The notes under the pieces: generated by a model
What the model was told of the DNA's origin: nothing
Database searches by the model: none
The model's input: the letters and a program-made list of their open reading frames with translations, nothing else
Part shown: piece after piece, positions 51,266 to 60,346 of the stretch
How the letters are laid out: every line of letters begins with the position of its first letter
How positions within the stretch are numbered: position 1 is the stretch's first letter
Translations under genes and position numbers: made by a program
Source: Streptomyces rubiginosohelvolus
GTDB taxonomy: Bacteria; Actinomycetota; Actinomycetes; Streptomycetales; Streptomycetaceae
Reading direction: 5' to 3'
DNA: 60,726 bases
Assembly (NCBI RefSeq): GCF_014649875.1
Contig: NZ_BMTW01000006.1
Coordinates: 290,099-350,824 of the forward strand

Positions 51266-51697
51266 ATGTTGATGCGCACTGACCCCTTCCGTGAGCTGGA
51301 CCGTCTCGCGCAGCAGCTGATGGTTCCGGGTACTTGGTCGAAGCCGTCGGCCATGCCGATGGACGCCTACCGCGAGGGCGACGAGTACGTGGTGGCTTTC
51401 GACCTGCCCGGCGTCACTGCCGACGCGATCGACATCGACGTCGAGCGGAACATGCTGACCGTGAAGGCCGAGCGGCGGCCGGTGGCGAAGGCCGACGACG
51501 TGCAGATGGAACTGTCCGAGCGGCCGCTGGGAATCTTCTCCCGACAGATCGTCCTCGCCGATACCCTCGACACCGAGCACATCCAGGCCGACTACGACGC
51601 CGGTGTGCTCACCCTGCGCATCCCGATCGCCGAGCGCGCCAAGCCCCGCAAGATCTCCATTGGCGCCGGCTCCGGCCGCACGGAGATCTCCGGCTGA
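51266..51697 (+). CDS. hsp18: Hsp18/Hsp20-family small heat-shock protein
   Basis: A 143-residue alpha-crystallin-type chaperone. The alpha-crystallin domain covers residues ~40-130 ([25 protein letters not shown]...[40 protein letters not shown]), with the IxI-type end motif region after it. It holds unfolded proteins during heat stress. GGAGG stands 9 bases before ATG 51266. It begins an apparent heat-shock unit with two DUF2267 genes after it. Confidence 0.95.
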   Translation: MLMRTDPFRELDRLAQQLMVPGTWSKPSAMPMDAYREGDEYVVAFDLPGVTADAIDIDVERNMLTVKAERRPVAKADDVQMELSERPLGIFSRQIVLADTLDTEHIQADYDAGVLTLRIPIAERAKPRKISIGAGSGRTEISG

Positions 51698-51797
51698 AAC
51701 CGGCCGGAGACGGCGGAGGACGGGACTTCTGCTCTCCCCTTCATGGCTCGTCCTCCGCACCCCCGTGAGAAACCCGAAAGAATGGGGTGCGGCCAAG

Positions 51798-52193
51798 ATG
51801 GTTCTGCGACGCGAAGCATTCCTCCACTACGTGACCGAGCGCGGCGAGTACAAGACCGCCGAAGAGGCCGAGCGTGCGGCCCGCGTGGTCCTCGCCCTGC
51901 TGGGCGCCCACCTCGCCGGAGAGGTCCGCTCCCAACTCGCGTCCCGCCTGCCGGAGGAGTTCGCGCTGATCCTGCTGAACCCGCTGCAGAGCGCCGAGCC
52001 CCTCTCTCCGGAGCGGTTCGTCCGCGCGACCGCGGCCTGGATCGAAGGCGCCACCGAGCAGACCGCGACCTGGGACGTCAGCGCCGTCCTGTCAACGGTC
52101 GCCGACGCCGCCGGTGAGGACCTGCTGGGGCAGATCCTGTTCCAGCTCCCCCTCGGCTACGACCTCCTCTTCGGCCGCCCCCAACCCACCTGA
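51798..52193 (+). CDS. DUF2267 protein, copy 1
   Basis: A 131-residue DUF2267-family protein: FLHYVTERGEYKTAEEAERAARVVLALLGAHLAGEVRSQLASRLPEEF is the typical first half, followed by a second related helical half. The fold is helical and the function unknown. It lies 100 bp after hsp18 and may be co-transcribed. Confidence 0.85.
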   Translation: MVLRREAFLHYVTERGEYKTAEEAERAARVVLALLGAHLAGEVRSQLASRLPEEFALILLNPLQSAEPLSPERFVRATAAWIEGATEQTATWDVSAVLSTVADAAGEDLLGQILFQLPLGYDLLFGRPQPT

Positions 52194-52265
52194 CCCGGAC
52201 CTGGGATAGCGCCACACCCCGGGGCACAACCCAATCCCGGCTTTGATGAAAGGCATGCACCGAAA

Positions 52266-52709
52266 GTGATCACCCATGTGCGCGCACCGCTTGAGCAGCA
52301 GCAGCCGAACGGAGCGGCGTATGAGCAGATGCTGGAGAGGGTTCGCTATGAGGGCGCCTACCCCACCCGTGAGAAGGCCGAAGAGGTCGTCCGCCTGGTC
52401 CTCTCGGGGCTGGGGCGGCAGCTGACCGGCGACGAACGTGTCGACCTGGCCGCCTGCCTGCCCGTGGAGGCCGCACGCGTGCTGACCGCACAGATCCCCG
52501 ACCCCCAGCCCTTGACCGGCTGGGCCTTCGTCAAGGACCTTGCCGCCCGCTCCGGCGCCTCCCCGGCCACCACGCGCTGGGACACCGGCTCCGTCTTCGC
52601 CGCCGTCACTGCCCACGCCGGCCCCGACCTGATCACCCGGATCCTGAGTCAGTTCCCGACCGGCTGGGCCCTGCTGTTCGGCCGCGCCGAACTCACCCAA
52701 GCCGCGTAA
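52266..52709 (+). CDS. DUF2267 protein, copy 2 (tandem paralogue)
   Basis: A 147-residue paralogue of the preceding protein: MLERVRYEGAYPTREKAEEVVRLVLSGLGRQLTGDERVDLAACLP and FPTGWALLFGRAEL, as in copy 1 (LPLGYDLLFGRPQ). The GTG at 52266 is preceded by GAAAGG. Function is unknown. Two copies after hsp18 suggest a role in the heat or envelope-stress response. Confidence 0.8.
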   Translation: MITHVRAPLEQQQPNGAAYEQMLERVRYEGAYPTREKAEEVVRLVLSGLGRQLTGDERVDLAACLPVEAARVLTAQIPDPQPLTGWAFVKDLAARSGASPATTRWDTGSVFAAVTAHAGPDLITRILSQFPTGWALLFGRAELTQAA

Positions 52710-53625
52710 GCGGCTCGCACGCGAGCACGGGGGGAGGGCGTCGGCCGGGCCCGCTGGGCGCACGGCCGCTGCCGGCTACCGGTCGGCTCGTGGCCCTGTT
52801 CCACCGTCCAGGGCGCGAGGGTCGACCCTCGGTACAACTGACACCTGGGTCCAGGCCGGGGCGTGCAGAGCGGCAGGTCAGCCCCGGCCGCACCCGGCAG
52901 TTCGTCGAGCATCACGTCTACCGCATCATGCGAAGAACTCAAGCAGTTTCCCGCTGGCACCTGCCCGCGAGCCTCACGAATCCCTGAGCAGATGGCAACC
53001 GTGAACTCCGCACGCACCGTAGGTAAAGAACGCCTCACCCCCCGATGGGCACCACAGGAAGCAAAGGCGGAGTTGTCGGCGTACGTTTCCGGCCTGCTTC
53101 TCCGGGCTGAGGACGGTGAACCCGGCGTGCAGGTCGAGGCCGTCGATACTCGCGCGCAGACCGCTGGTCATCTCGCCGAGCCCGATCGTGGTCCGGCCAG
53201 GGCTGCTGGCACCGTCGCCGGAGCCGCACTCCCGCTCCCGGCCCGCTCGGTGCTCCACGAGGCGCTTCTCCTCGCTCTTCAGCAGAGCGAGAGCCTCGTC
53301 CAAAATCCGTTGGTGTCCCCGGCTGGCTAACGTAACGTGTCGGAGGTCAGGTGAGGCGAGACCCGCCACATCATTCGGCGCCATTGGCGTCGCTGCGTAC
53401 CGCGTGCCCGGCCGGGAGGAGGTGGGAAACATGGACTGGAACTGCACAACGAGTGTTGCGGCCATAGTTGCCCCCGGCCGTGTGCCCCCGTTCGGCGCGC
53501 GGTAGAACTCTCCCTCCTGCGGCACCTCATGGTGGTGTCCGTCATTCTCGCGATCTTCTGTGTCGTGTGACGGGGTGTAGGACCGCGCGTCTGCTCCTAC
53601 ACCTCCGACACGGGATGTCATCGCC
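52710..53625 (-). other. Gene-poor region with one coding remnant
   Basis: On the minus strand at ~53068-53331 a frame with strongly G/C third positions reads RGHQRILDEALALLKSEEKR, then TTIGLGEMTSGLRASIDGLD. It has no good start and decays afterwards, and I recognise no family. The remainder holds no supported gene; the MFS promoter should lie near its end. Confidence 0.35.
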
Positions 53626-55104
53626 TTGACCAAGCAGTCCTCATCCGGGGGCACCGTGCCCACGCCGGTTCCCCACACCACGGTCGACGCGGCCGAGTTG
53701 CCCGACCCGAAGCGGTGGTGGGCTCTCGCCGTCATCGCGGCCGCCCAGCTCATGGTGATTCTCGACGGCACGATCGTGAACATCGCCCTGCCCTCCGTCC
53801 AGAACGGGCTGGGCATGTCGGACGCGAGCCGACAGTGGGTGATCACCGCATACTCACTGGCCTTCGGTGGCCTGCTCCTGCTCGGCGGGCGGATCGCCGA
53901 TCTGGTCGGCCGTAAACGCACCCTCTTGATCGGTCTGCTCGGATTTGCCGCCGCCTCCGCGCTCGGCGGCGCGGCCGAAGGCCCCGGCACGCTGTTCGCG
54001 GCGCGGGCCCTGCAAGGGGCCTGTGCTGCGGTCCTGGCCCCCTCCGCGCTGTCACTGCTGACGACGACCTTCACCGACCCCGCCGAGAGGGGCAGAGCGT
54101 TCGGGATCTACGGTGCGCTCGCCGGCGGCGGCAGCGCCATCGGGCTGCTGGTGGGCGGCCTGCTCACCGAGTACGCGACCTGGCGCTGGTGCCTGTACGT
54201 CAACGTCCCCATCGCGCTGGCCGCCCTCGGCGGCGCGCTGGCCCTCCTCAAGGACAGCCCCGGCCAGCGGGGAGTGCGCCTCGACGTCCCCGGCGCGCTG
54301 CTCGCCTCCGGCGGGCTGGTGGCGATCGTGTACGGCTCCAGCGAGGCCGAATCAGCCGGCTGGGCCGACCCGTTGGTCCTGACCCTGTTCGCAGTCGGCG
54401 TTGCCCTGCTCGCCGTTTTCGTTTGGTGGCAGTCCCGCGCCAAGCACCCGATGCTGCCGCTGCACATCGTCAGGGACAGAACCCGTGCGGCGGCACTCGC
54501 GACGATGGGCCTGGCCACCGTCGCCATGTTCGGGACGTTCCTGTTCCTGACTTACTACCTCCAGACCATCCTCGACTACTCACCCCTAAGGACGGGACTG
54601 GCGTTCCTGCCGATGTCCGTCACGATCGTCATCGGCGCGACGCAGATCGCCGCCCGGCTCCTGCCCCACACCGCCCCCCGCAACCTGATGGCCCCCGGCA
54701 TGCTCCTCGCGGCTGCCGGCATGCTGCTCCTGACCCGCCTGAGCACGACCTCCACGTATGCCACCGGGGTGCTGCCCGCGCTGGTTCTGCTCGGTCTGGG
54801 CATGGGGCTGACCTTTATGCCCGTCTACGCGACGGCGACCGCCGGGGTCGCCCCGAAGGACGCCGGAGTGACGTCCGCGACCGTCTCCACCTTCCAACAG
54901 ATCGGCGGCTCCTTGGGCACCGTCCTGCTGAACACGATCGCGTCGTCCGCCGCCACCCGCTACAGCGAGGCTCACCCGTACCGAAGCCGAGCCCTGGGGG
55001 AGGGGATGGTGCACGGCTTCACCGTCGCGGCCTGGTGGTCGACAGGAGTCCTGCTCCTTGCAGCGCTGGCTGCGGCCATGGCCAGGACGCCTCAGAAACC
55101 CTGA
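53626..55104 (+). CDS. MFS drug exporter (DHA2, 14-TM, EmrB/QacA-like)
   Basis: A 492-residue transporter with about 14 hydrophobic segments. Motif C-like MVILDGTIVNIALPSVQNGLG (DHA2 family) starts the first helix, motif A-like GGRIADLVGRKR follows between helices 2 and 3, and RALQGACAAVLAPSALSLLT is motif B. It exports drugs or metabolites against a proton gradient. The TTG at 53626 gives MTKQSS; the ribosome site is weak. A TetR fragment lies 340 bp downstream, the remains of the regulator that usually accompanies these pumps. Confidence 0.92.
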   Translation: MTKQSSSGGTVPTPVPHTTVDAAELPDPKRWWALAVIAAAQLMVILDGTIVNIALPSVQNGLGMSDASRQWVITAYSLAFGGLLLLGGRIADLVGRKRTLLIGLLGFAAASALGGAAEGPGTLFAARALQGACAAVLAPSALSLLTTTFTDPAERGRAFGIYGALAGGGSAIGLLVGGLLTEYATWRWCLYVNVPIALAALGGALALLKDSPGQRGVRLDVPGALLASGGLVAIVYGSSEAESAGWADPLVLTLFAVGVALLAVFVWWQSRAKHPMLPLHIVRDRTRAAALATMGLATVAMFGTFLFLTYYLQTILDYSPLRTGLAFLPMSVTIVIGATQIAARLLPHTAPRNLMAPGMLLAAAGMLLLTRLSTTSTYATGVLPALVLLGLGMGLTFMPVYATATAGVAPKDAGVTSATVSTFQQIGGSLGTVLLNTIASSAATRYSEAHPYRSRALGEGMVHGFTVAAWWSTGVLLLAALAAAMARTPQKP

Positions 55105-55440
55105 CGAAACGACCTCCGAGGTCGTTGGACCACTCCTGATCCAACGCAGTTTCAGGGCATCCCGCTCGCGCTCCACTCCGAGGACGCTCTCGCCTACAGG
55201 TCCCCCCGGGGACCTGCCCCTTGAGGCGGTGGTCAGCGGTCGGCCCCAGGGGCCGACCGGCCAGCGGTGGCCGGCCGCCCCGACCGCCGGCGGAAGCGTC
55301 CTCGCCGGCTTCGGTACCTTCCTCGCGGCGGTCGTGCCCGTGGGCGTGGCCCTGCCGAAGATGCGATTGGCCCGCCCCGGCACCCCTGACCGAGCGCGGC
55401 GGGTGGCCGGGGGTCCGGCGAGATCTGTCCGAACGCCGGG
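55105..55440. other. Region between MFS gene and TetR fragment
   Basis: About 335 bp with a strong dyad at 55237-55259. A short plus frame, GGSVLAGFGTFLAAVVPVGV (~55287-55350), looks like a membrane segment of a lost gene. Nothing else is supported. Confidence 0.3.
55237..55259. terminator. 23-bp palindrome after the MFS gene
   Basis: CGGTCGGCCCC and GGGGCCGACCG are 11-bp perfect arms with a single A between. A stem of this GC content suggests a terminator, though the almost absent loop would also suit a protein-binding site. Confidence 0.4.
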
Positions 55441-55647
55441 CTACGCGAGTGCGTCGCGGCTGATGTCCGTGGCCACCACGAGATCGCGGGCGATCTCGAT
55501 GCCACGGTCCCGGCTCAGTGGATTCAGCGCATGGTGTGGAGCATCGTCTACACCGGCCTCCACGCGACCGGCGACGGACTCGTCGCACGCCACGGCGTGG
55601 ATGACCTGATCCGCTGGACCCTGCGGGGCGCTATCAGCGCACGGTAG
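55441..55647 (+). pseudogene. C-terminal fragment of a TetR-family regulator
   Basis: About 68 codons read VPAQWIQRMVWSIVYTGLHA, then GDGLVARHGVDDLIRWTLRG, ending TAG at 55647; this is the usual last two helices of a TetR protein. The HTH half is absent. It lies behind an MFS exporter, the common partner. Confidence 0.65.
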
Positions 55648-55816
55648 GGCGCGGGCAGGAGCATCCGGGACGGGAACGGGTTCCTGAGCACCGGCCCGAG
55701 GAAGCCCAGGGGAAGACCGGTCGGTGTCCGCGTGACCGGGCCGCTGCGGCAGCGCCCCCGGATGGGCCGGTGTACGGAACCGGCTCCGGCCCGCGTCCGG
55801 TTCGGCTGCCGGTCTG

Positions 55817-56734
55817 CTACGTATCGAGTCGGCCGCGCGGGCGCGGGGCGCGTCGGGTTTCGCGGTAGAGACCGGCGGCGAGGGCGATTGCGGTGTGGGT
55901 GGCGGGATGGGTGGTGTGGGCGCGCCAGATGAGGTGGACGGGTACGGGTTCGGCGCCTCGGAGGGGGCGGTAGGTGATGCCGTCGCGGCGGTACTGGGCG
56001 GCAGTGGCCTGGGGGGTGAGTCCGATGCAGCGGCCGGTGGCGATGGCGGCCAGCCAGTCGTCGATGTCGTGGGTGAACTCGACCGCGGGCCGGTCCGCTT
56101 CCGGCCATTGGCTCAGGGCGGTGGTGCCGGTGCGGCGGTCGATGGCCATGGTGCGGCGCGGGATCTCGTCCAGCCGGATGCTGCGGCGGCGGGCCCAGGG
56201 GTCGTCGGAGGCCATGGCGACGTAGCGGGCCTCGTCGCCGATCCGGGCGTGGGACCACGGGGTGAGGTCGATCGGGGCACGGATGACGGCGAGGTCGCAC
56301 AGCCCTTCGGCGAGTCCGCCGGTGGGGGTGTTGTGACGGATGAGGCGCAGTTCGGTCTCGGGGTGCTGTTCTTGCCAGCGGCGCTGGAACTCGGTGGTGT
56401 GCCGGCCGAACGCGGACCAGGCATGCCCGATGTGCAGACGGGTGTGTCCGGTGGTGGCTTCGCGGACGAGTTCTTCGGTGCCTGCGAGCAGGATGCGGGC
56501 GCGGGCGAGCGCCTGTACGCCGGCGGCGGTGGGGGCGACGCTGCGGCTGGTGCGATGCAGCAGCCGTACCCCGAGGAGGGTTTCCAGACCGGCGAGGGTG
56601 CGGGAGACGGCGGCCTGGGACATGCCGAGCGCGTGACCGGCGTCGGTGAAACTGGCGGTGTCCACGATGGCGACCAGGCACCGCAGGTGCTTCAGCTCAA
56701 GTGCGGCCGCGGTCGTGGTTCCCGGCTTGTCCAT
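55817..56734 (-). CDS. LysR-family transcriptional regulator
   Basis: A 305-residue LysR regulator. The N-terminal HTH (KHLRCLVAIVDTASFTDAGHALGMSQAAVSRTLAGLETLLGVRLLHR) occupies residues ~15-65. The C-terminal periplasmic-binding-like sensor follows (LHIGHAWSAFGRHTT, LCDLAVIRAPI, DDWLAAIATGRCIGLTP). It diverges from the EamA exporter gene, the typical setting for LysR control of an exporter. A palindrome that fits a LysR box (56733-56747) overlaps its start codon, suggesting autorepression. The ATG at 56734 has a weak GGGCG site; longer frames upstream are not supported. Confidence 0.92.
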   Translation of the reverse strand: MDKPGTTTAAALELKHLRCLVAIVDTASFTDAGHALGMSQAAVSRTLAGLETLLGVRLLHRTSRSVAPTAAGVQALARARILLAGTEELVREATTGHTRLHIGHAWSAFGRHTTEFQRRWQEQHPETELRLIRHNTPTGGLAEGLCDLAVIRAPIDLTPWSHARIGDEARYVAMASDDPWARRRSIRLDEIPRRTMAIDRRTGTTALSQWPEADRPAVEFTHDIDDWLAAIATGRCIGLTPQATAAQYRRDGITYRPLRGAEPVPVHLIWRAHTTHPATHTAIALAAGLYRETRRAPRPRGRLDT

Positions 56735-56747
56735 ACGCCCAGCGTAT
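56733..56747. promoter_or_regulatory. LysR-type box overlapping the LysR start codon
   Basis: ATACGC-CCA-GCGTAT is a perfect 15-bp dyad with the T-N11-A layout of LysR boxes. Its first bases are the ATG of the lysR gene. A GCGTAT half-site recurs at 56771-56776. It lies 57 bp before the EamA start. Confidence 0.65.
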
Positions 56748-56803
56748 AGGTAGGTGGGTGGATGCATTTTGCGTATGGCAGTGGCTCTCCCATTGTCGGT
56801 GGC

Positions 56804-57754
56804 ATGAAGCTCGACAGTTCTCCAGCCACGACGCCCTATTCGGCAGGAGCCACAGGAGACGGCGGGCAGGCCGGGGCCACCGGGACGATGGGCGCGGCGG
56901 CGTCTCCACGCCGTACGGGTCGCGGAGCAGGCGTGGCCCTGATGCTGGGCAGCGGACTGTCCAACCAGACCGGCGCCTCGATCGGGGCGCTGGCCTTCCC
57001 GGTACTGGGGCCTGTGGGCGTGGTGGCGGTCCGCCAGTGGGTGGCGGCCGTTATCCTCGGTTCCGTCGGCCGGCCACGACTGCGCCGTTTCACCGCCGCG
57101 CAGTGGCGTCCCGTCCTGGGCCTCGCGCTGGTGTTCGCCGGGATGAACCTCTCCCTGTACATGGCGATCGAGAGGATCGGGCTGGGCCTGGCCGTCACGC
57201 TGGAGTTCCTTGGCCCGCTGACCGTCGCCCTGGCCGGTTCCCGCCGCCGTGTCGATGTGGCGGCGGCTGTGGCGGCCGCGGTCGCGGTGGCCGTTCTCAT
57301 GCGTCCCACACCCGCCACCGATTACCTGGGTATCGGTCTGGCTCTGCTGGCGGCGGCGTGCTGGGCCTGCTACATCCTGCTCAACCGGGCGGTCGGGACC
57401 CGTCTGCCCGGTCTGGAGGGTTCGGCCGCCGCGGCGATGGTCTCCGCGACCCTCTATCTGCCCGTCGGGGTCTGGGTGTTGTGGTACCACCGGCCGACGC
57501 TCGCCGCGCTGGGCTGCGCCCTGACGGCCGGGGTGCTCTCCTCGGCGGTGCCGTTCCTGGCCGACCTGCTGGCGCTGCGTCGCGTCCCGGCGCATTTCTT
57601 CGGGGTGTTCATGAGCGTCAACCCGGTCTTCGCGGCCCTGGTCGGTCTCGCGGTGCTGGGGGAGCGGCTTGATGCTCTCGCCTGGCTCGCCATCGTGGTG
57701 ATCGTCACGGCGAACACGGCGGCTGTCTCCACGACTGCCAGGAGGGCAGAGTGA
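56804..57754 (+). CDS. EamA-family exporter (RhtA-like)
   Basis: A 316-residue transporter with ten hydrophobic segments in two EamA halves. FAGMNLSLYMAIERIGLGLAVTLEFLGPLTVAL is the family signature, and the second half has PFLADLLALRRVPAHFFGVFMSVNPVFAALVGL. RhtA-like proteins export amino acids such as threonine and homoserine. The ATG at 56804 gives MKLDSSP; a longer start (56762) would add a polar stretch. It is divergent from the LysR gene. Confidence 0.88.
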   Translation: MKLDSSPATTPYSAGATGDGGQAGATGTMGAAASPRRTGRGAGVALMLGSGLSNQTGASIGALAFPVLGPVGVVAVRQWVAAVILGSVGRPRLRRFTAAQWRPVLGLALVFAGMNLSLYMAIERIGLGLAVTLEFLGPLTVALAGSRRRVDVAAAVAAAVAVAVLMRPTPATDYLGIGLALLAAACWACYILLNRAVGTRLPGLEGSAAAAMVSATLYLPVGVWVLWYHRPTLAALGCALTAGVLSSAVPFLADLLALRRVPAHFFGVFMSVNPVFAALVGLAVLGERLDALAWLAIVVIVTANTAAVSTTARRAE

Positions 57755-57798
57755 TCAGGAGAGCAGATCCGGCGGGGTTCGTCGAGCATCACCTGCCC

Positions 57799-58579
57799 TC
57801 AGGGTTGTGGCACCGAGGTCAGGAAATCCAGGACGAGCGGACTGGCGGGGGTGCGGTCCTCCTCGAAGTAGGCGTGCCGGGCCCCGGGAATCATGTGCAG
57901 CCGGGCGCCGGGGATACGGTCCGCGAGCAGAGGGGCGTTGGCGGCGGGGTTGAGGAGGTCGTCGGTGCCGTGCACGACGAGGGTGGGGTGCGCTGATGTC
58001 CGGGAGGATCTGCCATGCGTCGTGCCGGTTGTCGGCCGCCAGGTGGCGCCGCTGGGCATGCGCGGGCATTGCGGGGTCGCCGAGCGTCCGGTACGGCCCG
58101 GGGTGCGCTGCCGGCCGGCCCGGCGTGTACATCAACTCGAGCAAGGCCCGCCGCGCCGCCCCGGGCTCCGTCCGCACCAGAGATCTGCGCACTTGGTTGG
58201 TCCGTTCAACGGCGTGCGGGCCGCCGGGAGATGTGCACCCGAGGACGAGGGTGCGCACGCGGTCCGGGTGCCGGGCTGCGGGGTGCTGGGCCAGGCGTCC
58301 GCCCATGGATGTCCCGTACACATCGGCCCGGCCGATGGAGAGAGCGTCGAGCACCGCGATCACGTCCAGGGTGAACAGCTCGGTGCTGTAGGGGACATCG
58401 GGCTTGTCGCTCGCCCCGGTACCGCGGTAGTCGAACGTGATGGTGCTGCGTTCACTGTGGAAGTCGTCGCGCACCGCGTCCCACCAACGGTGGTTGTTCG
58501 ACTGCCCCGCCAGCAGGACCAGCGGCGCCGCCCCTTCGCCCTGGACCTGATAGGCGATACCGACCCCGTCGGTCGTCAT
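57799..58579 (-). pseudogene. Alpha/beta hydrolase with one frameshift
   Basis: The first frame from ATG 58579 reads VLLAGQSNNHRWWDAVRDDF, DYRGTGASDKPDVPYS, and the nucleophile VYGTSMGGRLAQH, to AWQILPDISA. The other frame carries HPTLVVHGTDDLLNPAANAP (acid), IPGARHAYFEED (His) and the end TSVPQP. One base change at ~57990-57996 splits it. All catalytic residues are present across the two frames, so a sequence error is possible and the gene may be intact in reality. Confidence 0.7.
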
Positions 58580-58618
58580 CGTGCGCGGCCTGCAAACCTC
58601 ACTCCTCATGGCTACGGG

Positions 58619-60025
58619 TCAGGGCCCGACGTTTCGCGGCGCCGTGACGTCGGGCGCGTCCATCTGGGGACGGGCCGGGGGGTCGGCGAGGCGCCCGCTG
58701 CGCTGGTGGAAGAAGCTCGCCTGGGCGATGGCGAGGAGGGTGTTGGCGGCGAGCAGAGCGAACCAGAGGGCTCTCAGCCCGCCCTGGGCTGACAGGGGAG
58801 CGGCGGCCAGTGTCAGCAGGCCGTAGCAGACGGCGAACGCGAGGAGGCTGGGCACGGTGTTCCTCATCGCGACGAGTCCGAAGCCGAAGACCGCTTGCAG
58901 TGCGTCGGTGAGCGCCACCAGGAGCACCAGGGGGAGTAGCGCCATCAACGTGTGCCGGACGTCGGGATCATGGGTGAAGAAGGACAGCACCGGCATGCGC
59001 AGCACTGCCAGGGCGACTCCGAGGAGGACCACCGCGCCGAGGGCCGTCGTTACCCCCGCGCGTACCGCAGCGCGCATCCCTCGGACGTCCTTGACCTTCA
59101 GGTAGGGCGCCATCAGAGGGATGATCGCCTGGCCGATGGCGACGGCAGCGGTGAACATGAGGCCGGCCAGGGAAACGGCGATGCTGTGTGCGGCGGCACT
59201 CACGGTGCCGGCTCGCGCGGCAGCGATGGCCAGCACGCCGAGAACGGCGAACTTGATGAGCACGGTGGCCGCAAGCGGTACGCCGACACCGGCCAGCCTG
59301 ATCAGCGCCCTGGCGTGCGGTCGGCCCGGGCTGAGCGACCGGCCGGCCAGAACCGCGGGCCTGCGCAGCCCCCAGTGCGCCACCGACGCGCTGATCAGGC
59401 TCGACACCAGCATGGCGATCCCCGCGCCGACCAGTCCGAACCCGTCGAACGAGCCGATGCCGTTGACGAGGGTCAGGGAGAGAACCACGGCCGCGGCGGT
59501 GCCGGTCGTCCCCGCCCGCATGACGAGCTGGGAGTGGCCGAGCCCGACGAGGGTGGAGGTCGCCGAGTTGCCGACGGCCGCGACGAGGACGCTCGCCGCC
59601 ATCAGGAGCGGGAGCGCGCCCAGTTCTGACAGCGTCCGCTGCGGAACGCCGGAGACGAGGCCGATGAGCGGTACCGCACCGACGGCCAGGGCGCCCAGCA
59701 GCCCGGTGACGATGCCCAGCCACATGCTGTCGCGCACCACCGGCACGAGGGCGTCGGGATCGTCGTCGTGCGCCGCCACGAAGGGCATCGCCCCGCGCAT
59801 GGCTCCGGCGACGGTGGCGGTGGCCGGTACGTACACGGCCATCGTGAGTGCGAACGCGGCCAGCGACGCGGTGGCGTGCCGTCCGAGGACGGCGGTGTCC
59901 ACCAGGCCGCCCACGGTCGACGCCAGCATGGTCAGGTAGAGGGGCAGGGCGGTGGTGACGGTGCGCCCGACCATTCCACGGCCAGGGGCATCGGATGGCG
60001 GGGCGGCTTCCCGGGTCGTACCCAT
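58619..60025 (-). CDS. MATE-family multidrug efflux transporter
   Basis: A 468-residue transporter with 12 hydrophobic segments in two similar bundles. TMLASTVGGLVDTAVLGRHATASLAAFALTMAVYV in helix 1-2 is the MATE signature, repeated as VLIKFAVLGVLAIAAARAGTVSAAAHSIAVSLAGLMF in the second half. MATE proteins expel cationic drugs with Na+ or H+. AGGAGG precedes ATG 60025. It stands alone, converging with no gene. Confidence 0.9.
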   Translation of the reverse strand: MGTTREAAPPSDAPGRGMVGRTVTTALPLYLTMLASTVGGLVDTAVLGRHATASLAAFALTMAVYVPATATVAGAMRGAMPFVAAHDDDPDALVPVVRDSMWLGIVTGLLGALAVGAVPLIGLVSGVPQRTLSELGALPLLMAASVLVAAVGNSATSTLVGLGHSQLVMRAGTTGTAAAVVLSLTLVNGIGSFDGFGLVGAGIAMLVSSLISASVAHWGLRRPAVLAGRSLSPGRPHARALIRLAGVGVPLAATVLIKFAVLGVLAIAAARAGTVSAAAHSIAVSLAGLMFTAAVAIGQAIIPLMAPYLKVKDVRGMRAAVRAGVTTALGAVVLLGVALAVLRMPVLSFFTHDPDVRHTLMALLPLVLLVALTDALQAVFGFGLVAMRNTVPSLLAFAVCYGLLTLAAAPLSAQGGLRALWFALLAANTLLAIAQASFFHQRSGRLADPPARPQMDAPDVTAPRNVGP

Positions 60026-60346
60026 GAGGCCTCCTGCCGTACGGTCGGTCGTGATTTCTGGAGGCGCGGAGAACTCGGCGTTGTTCCGCCGGCCGGTGTG
60101 AAGGTGTTGGCCTTGGTGACGAGCGTACGTTGACGTCCGTCGGGGAGTAACTGGCCTGCGGGGTGTCGGTGCGTGCCCCGCCGGTGGTTGGTGGTTGGTC
60201 CCCTCCGCATCAGGTTCGAAGTGGCACGTCCACGATCTCCTCGATACGCGATCAGTGCATGGTCTGTCCGCGGCTGGTACGTCGTTCGTGCGTGGTCGGT
60301 ACGCGATATGCGCGTTTCACGTTAGGGTCGGGCTGGGAGGTGCTGG

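Noticed and set aside
60200..60340. Iteron-like repeats before the Tap-like gene
   Set aside because: Two loose copies of TACGCGAT are too few and too degenerate to support an origin.
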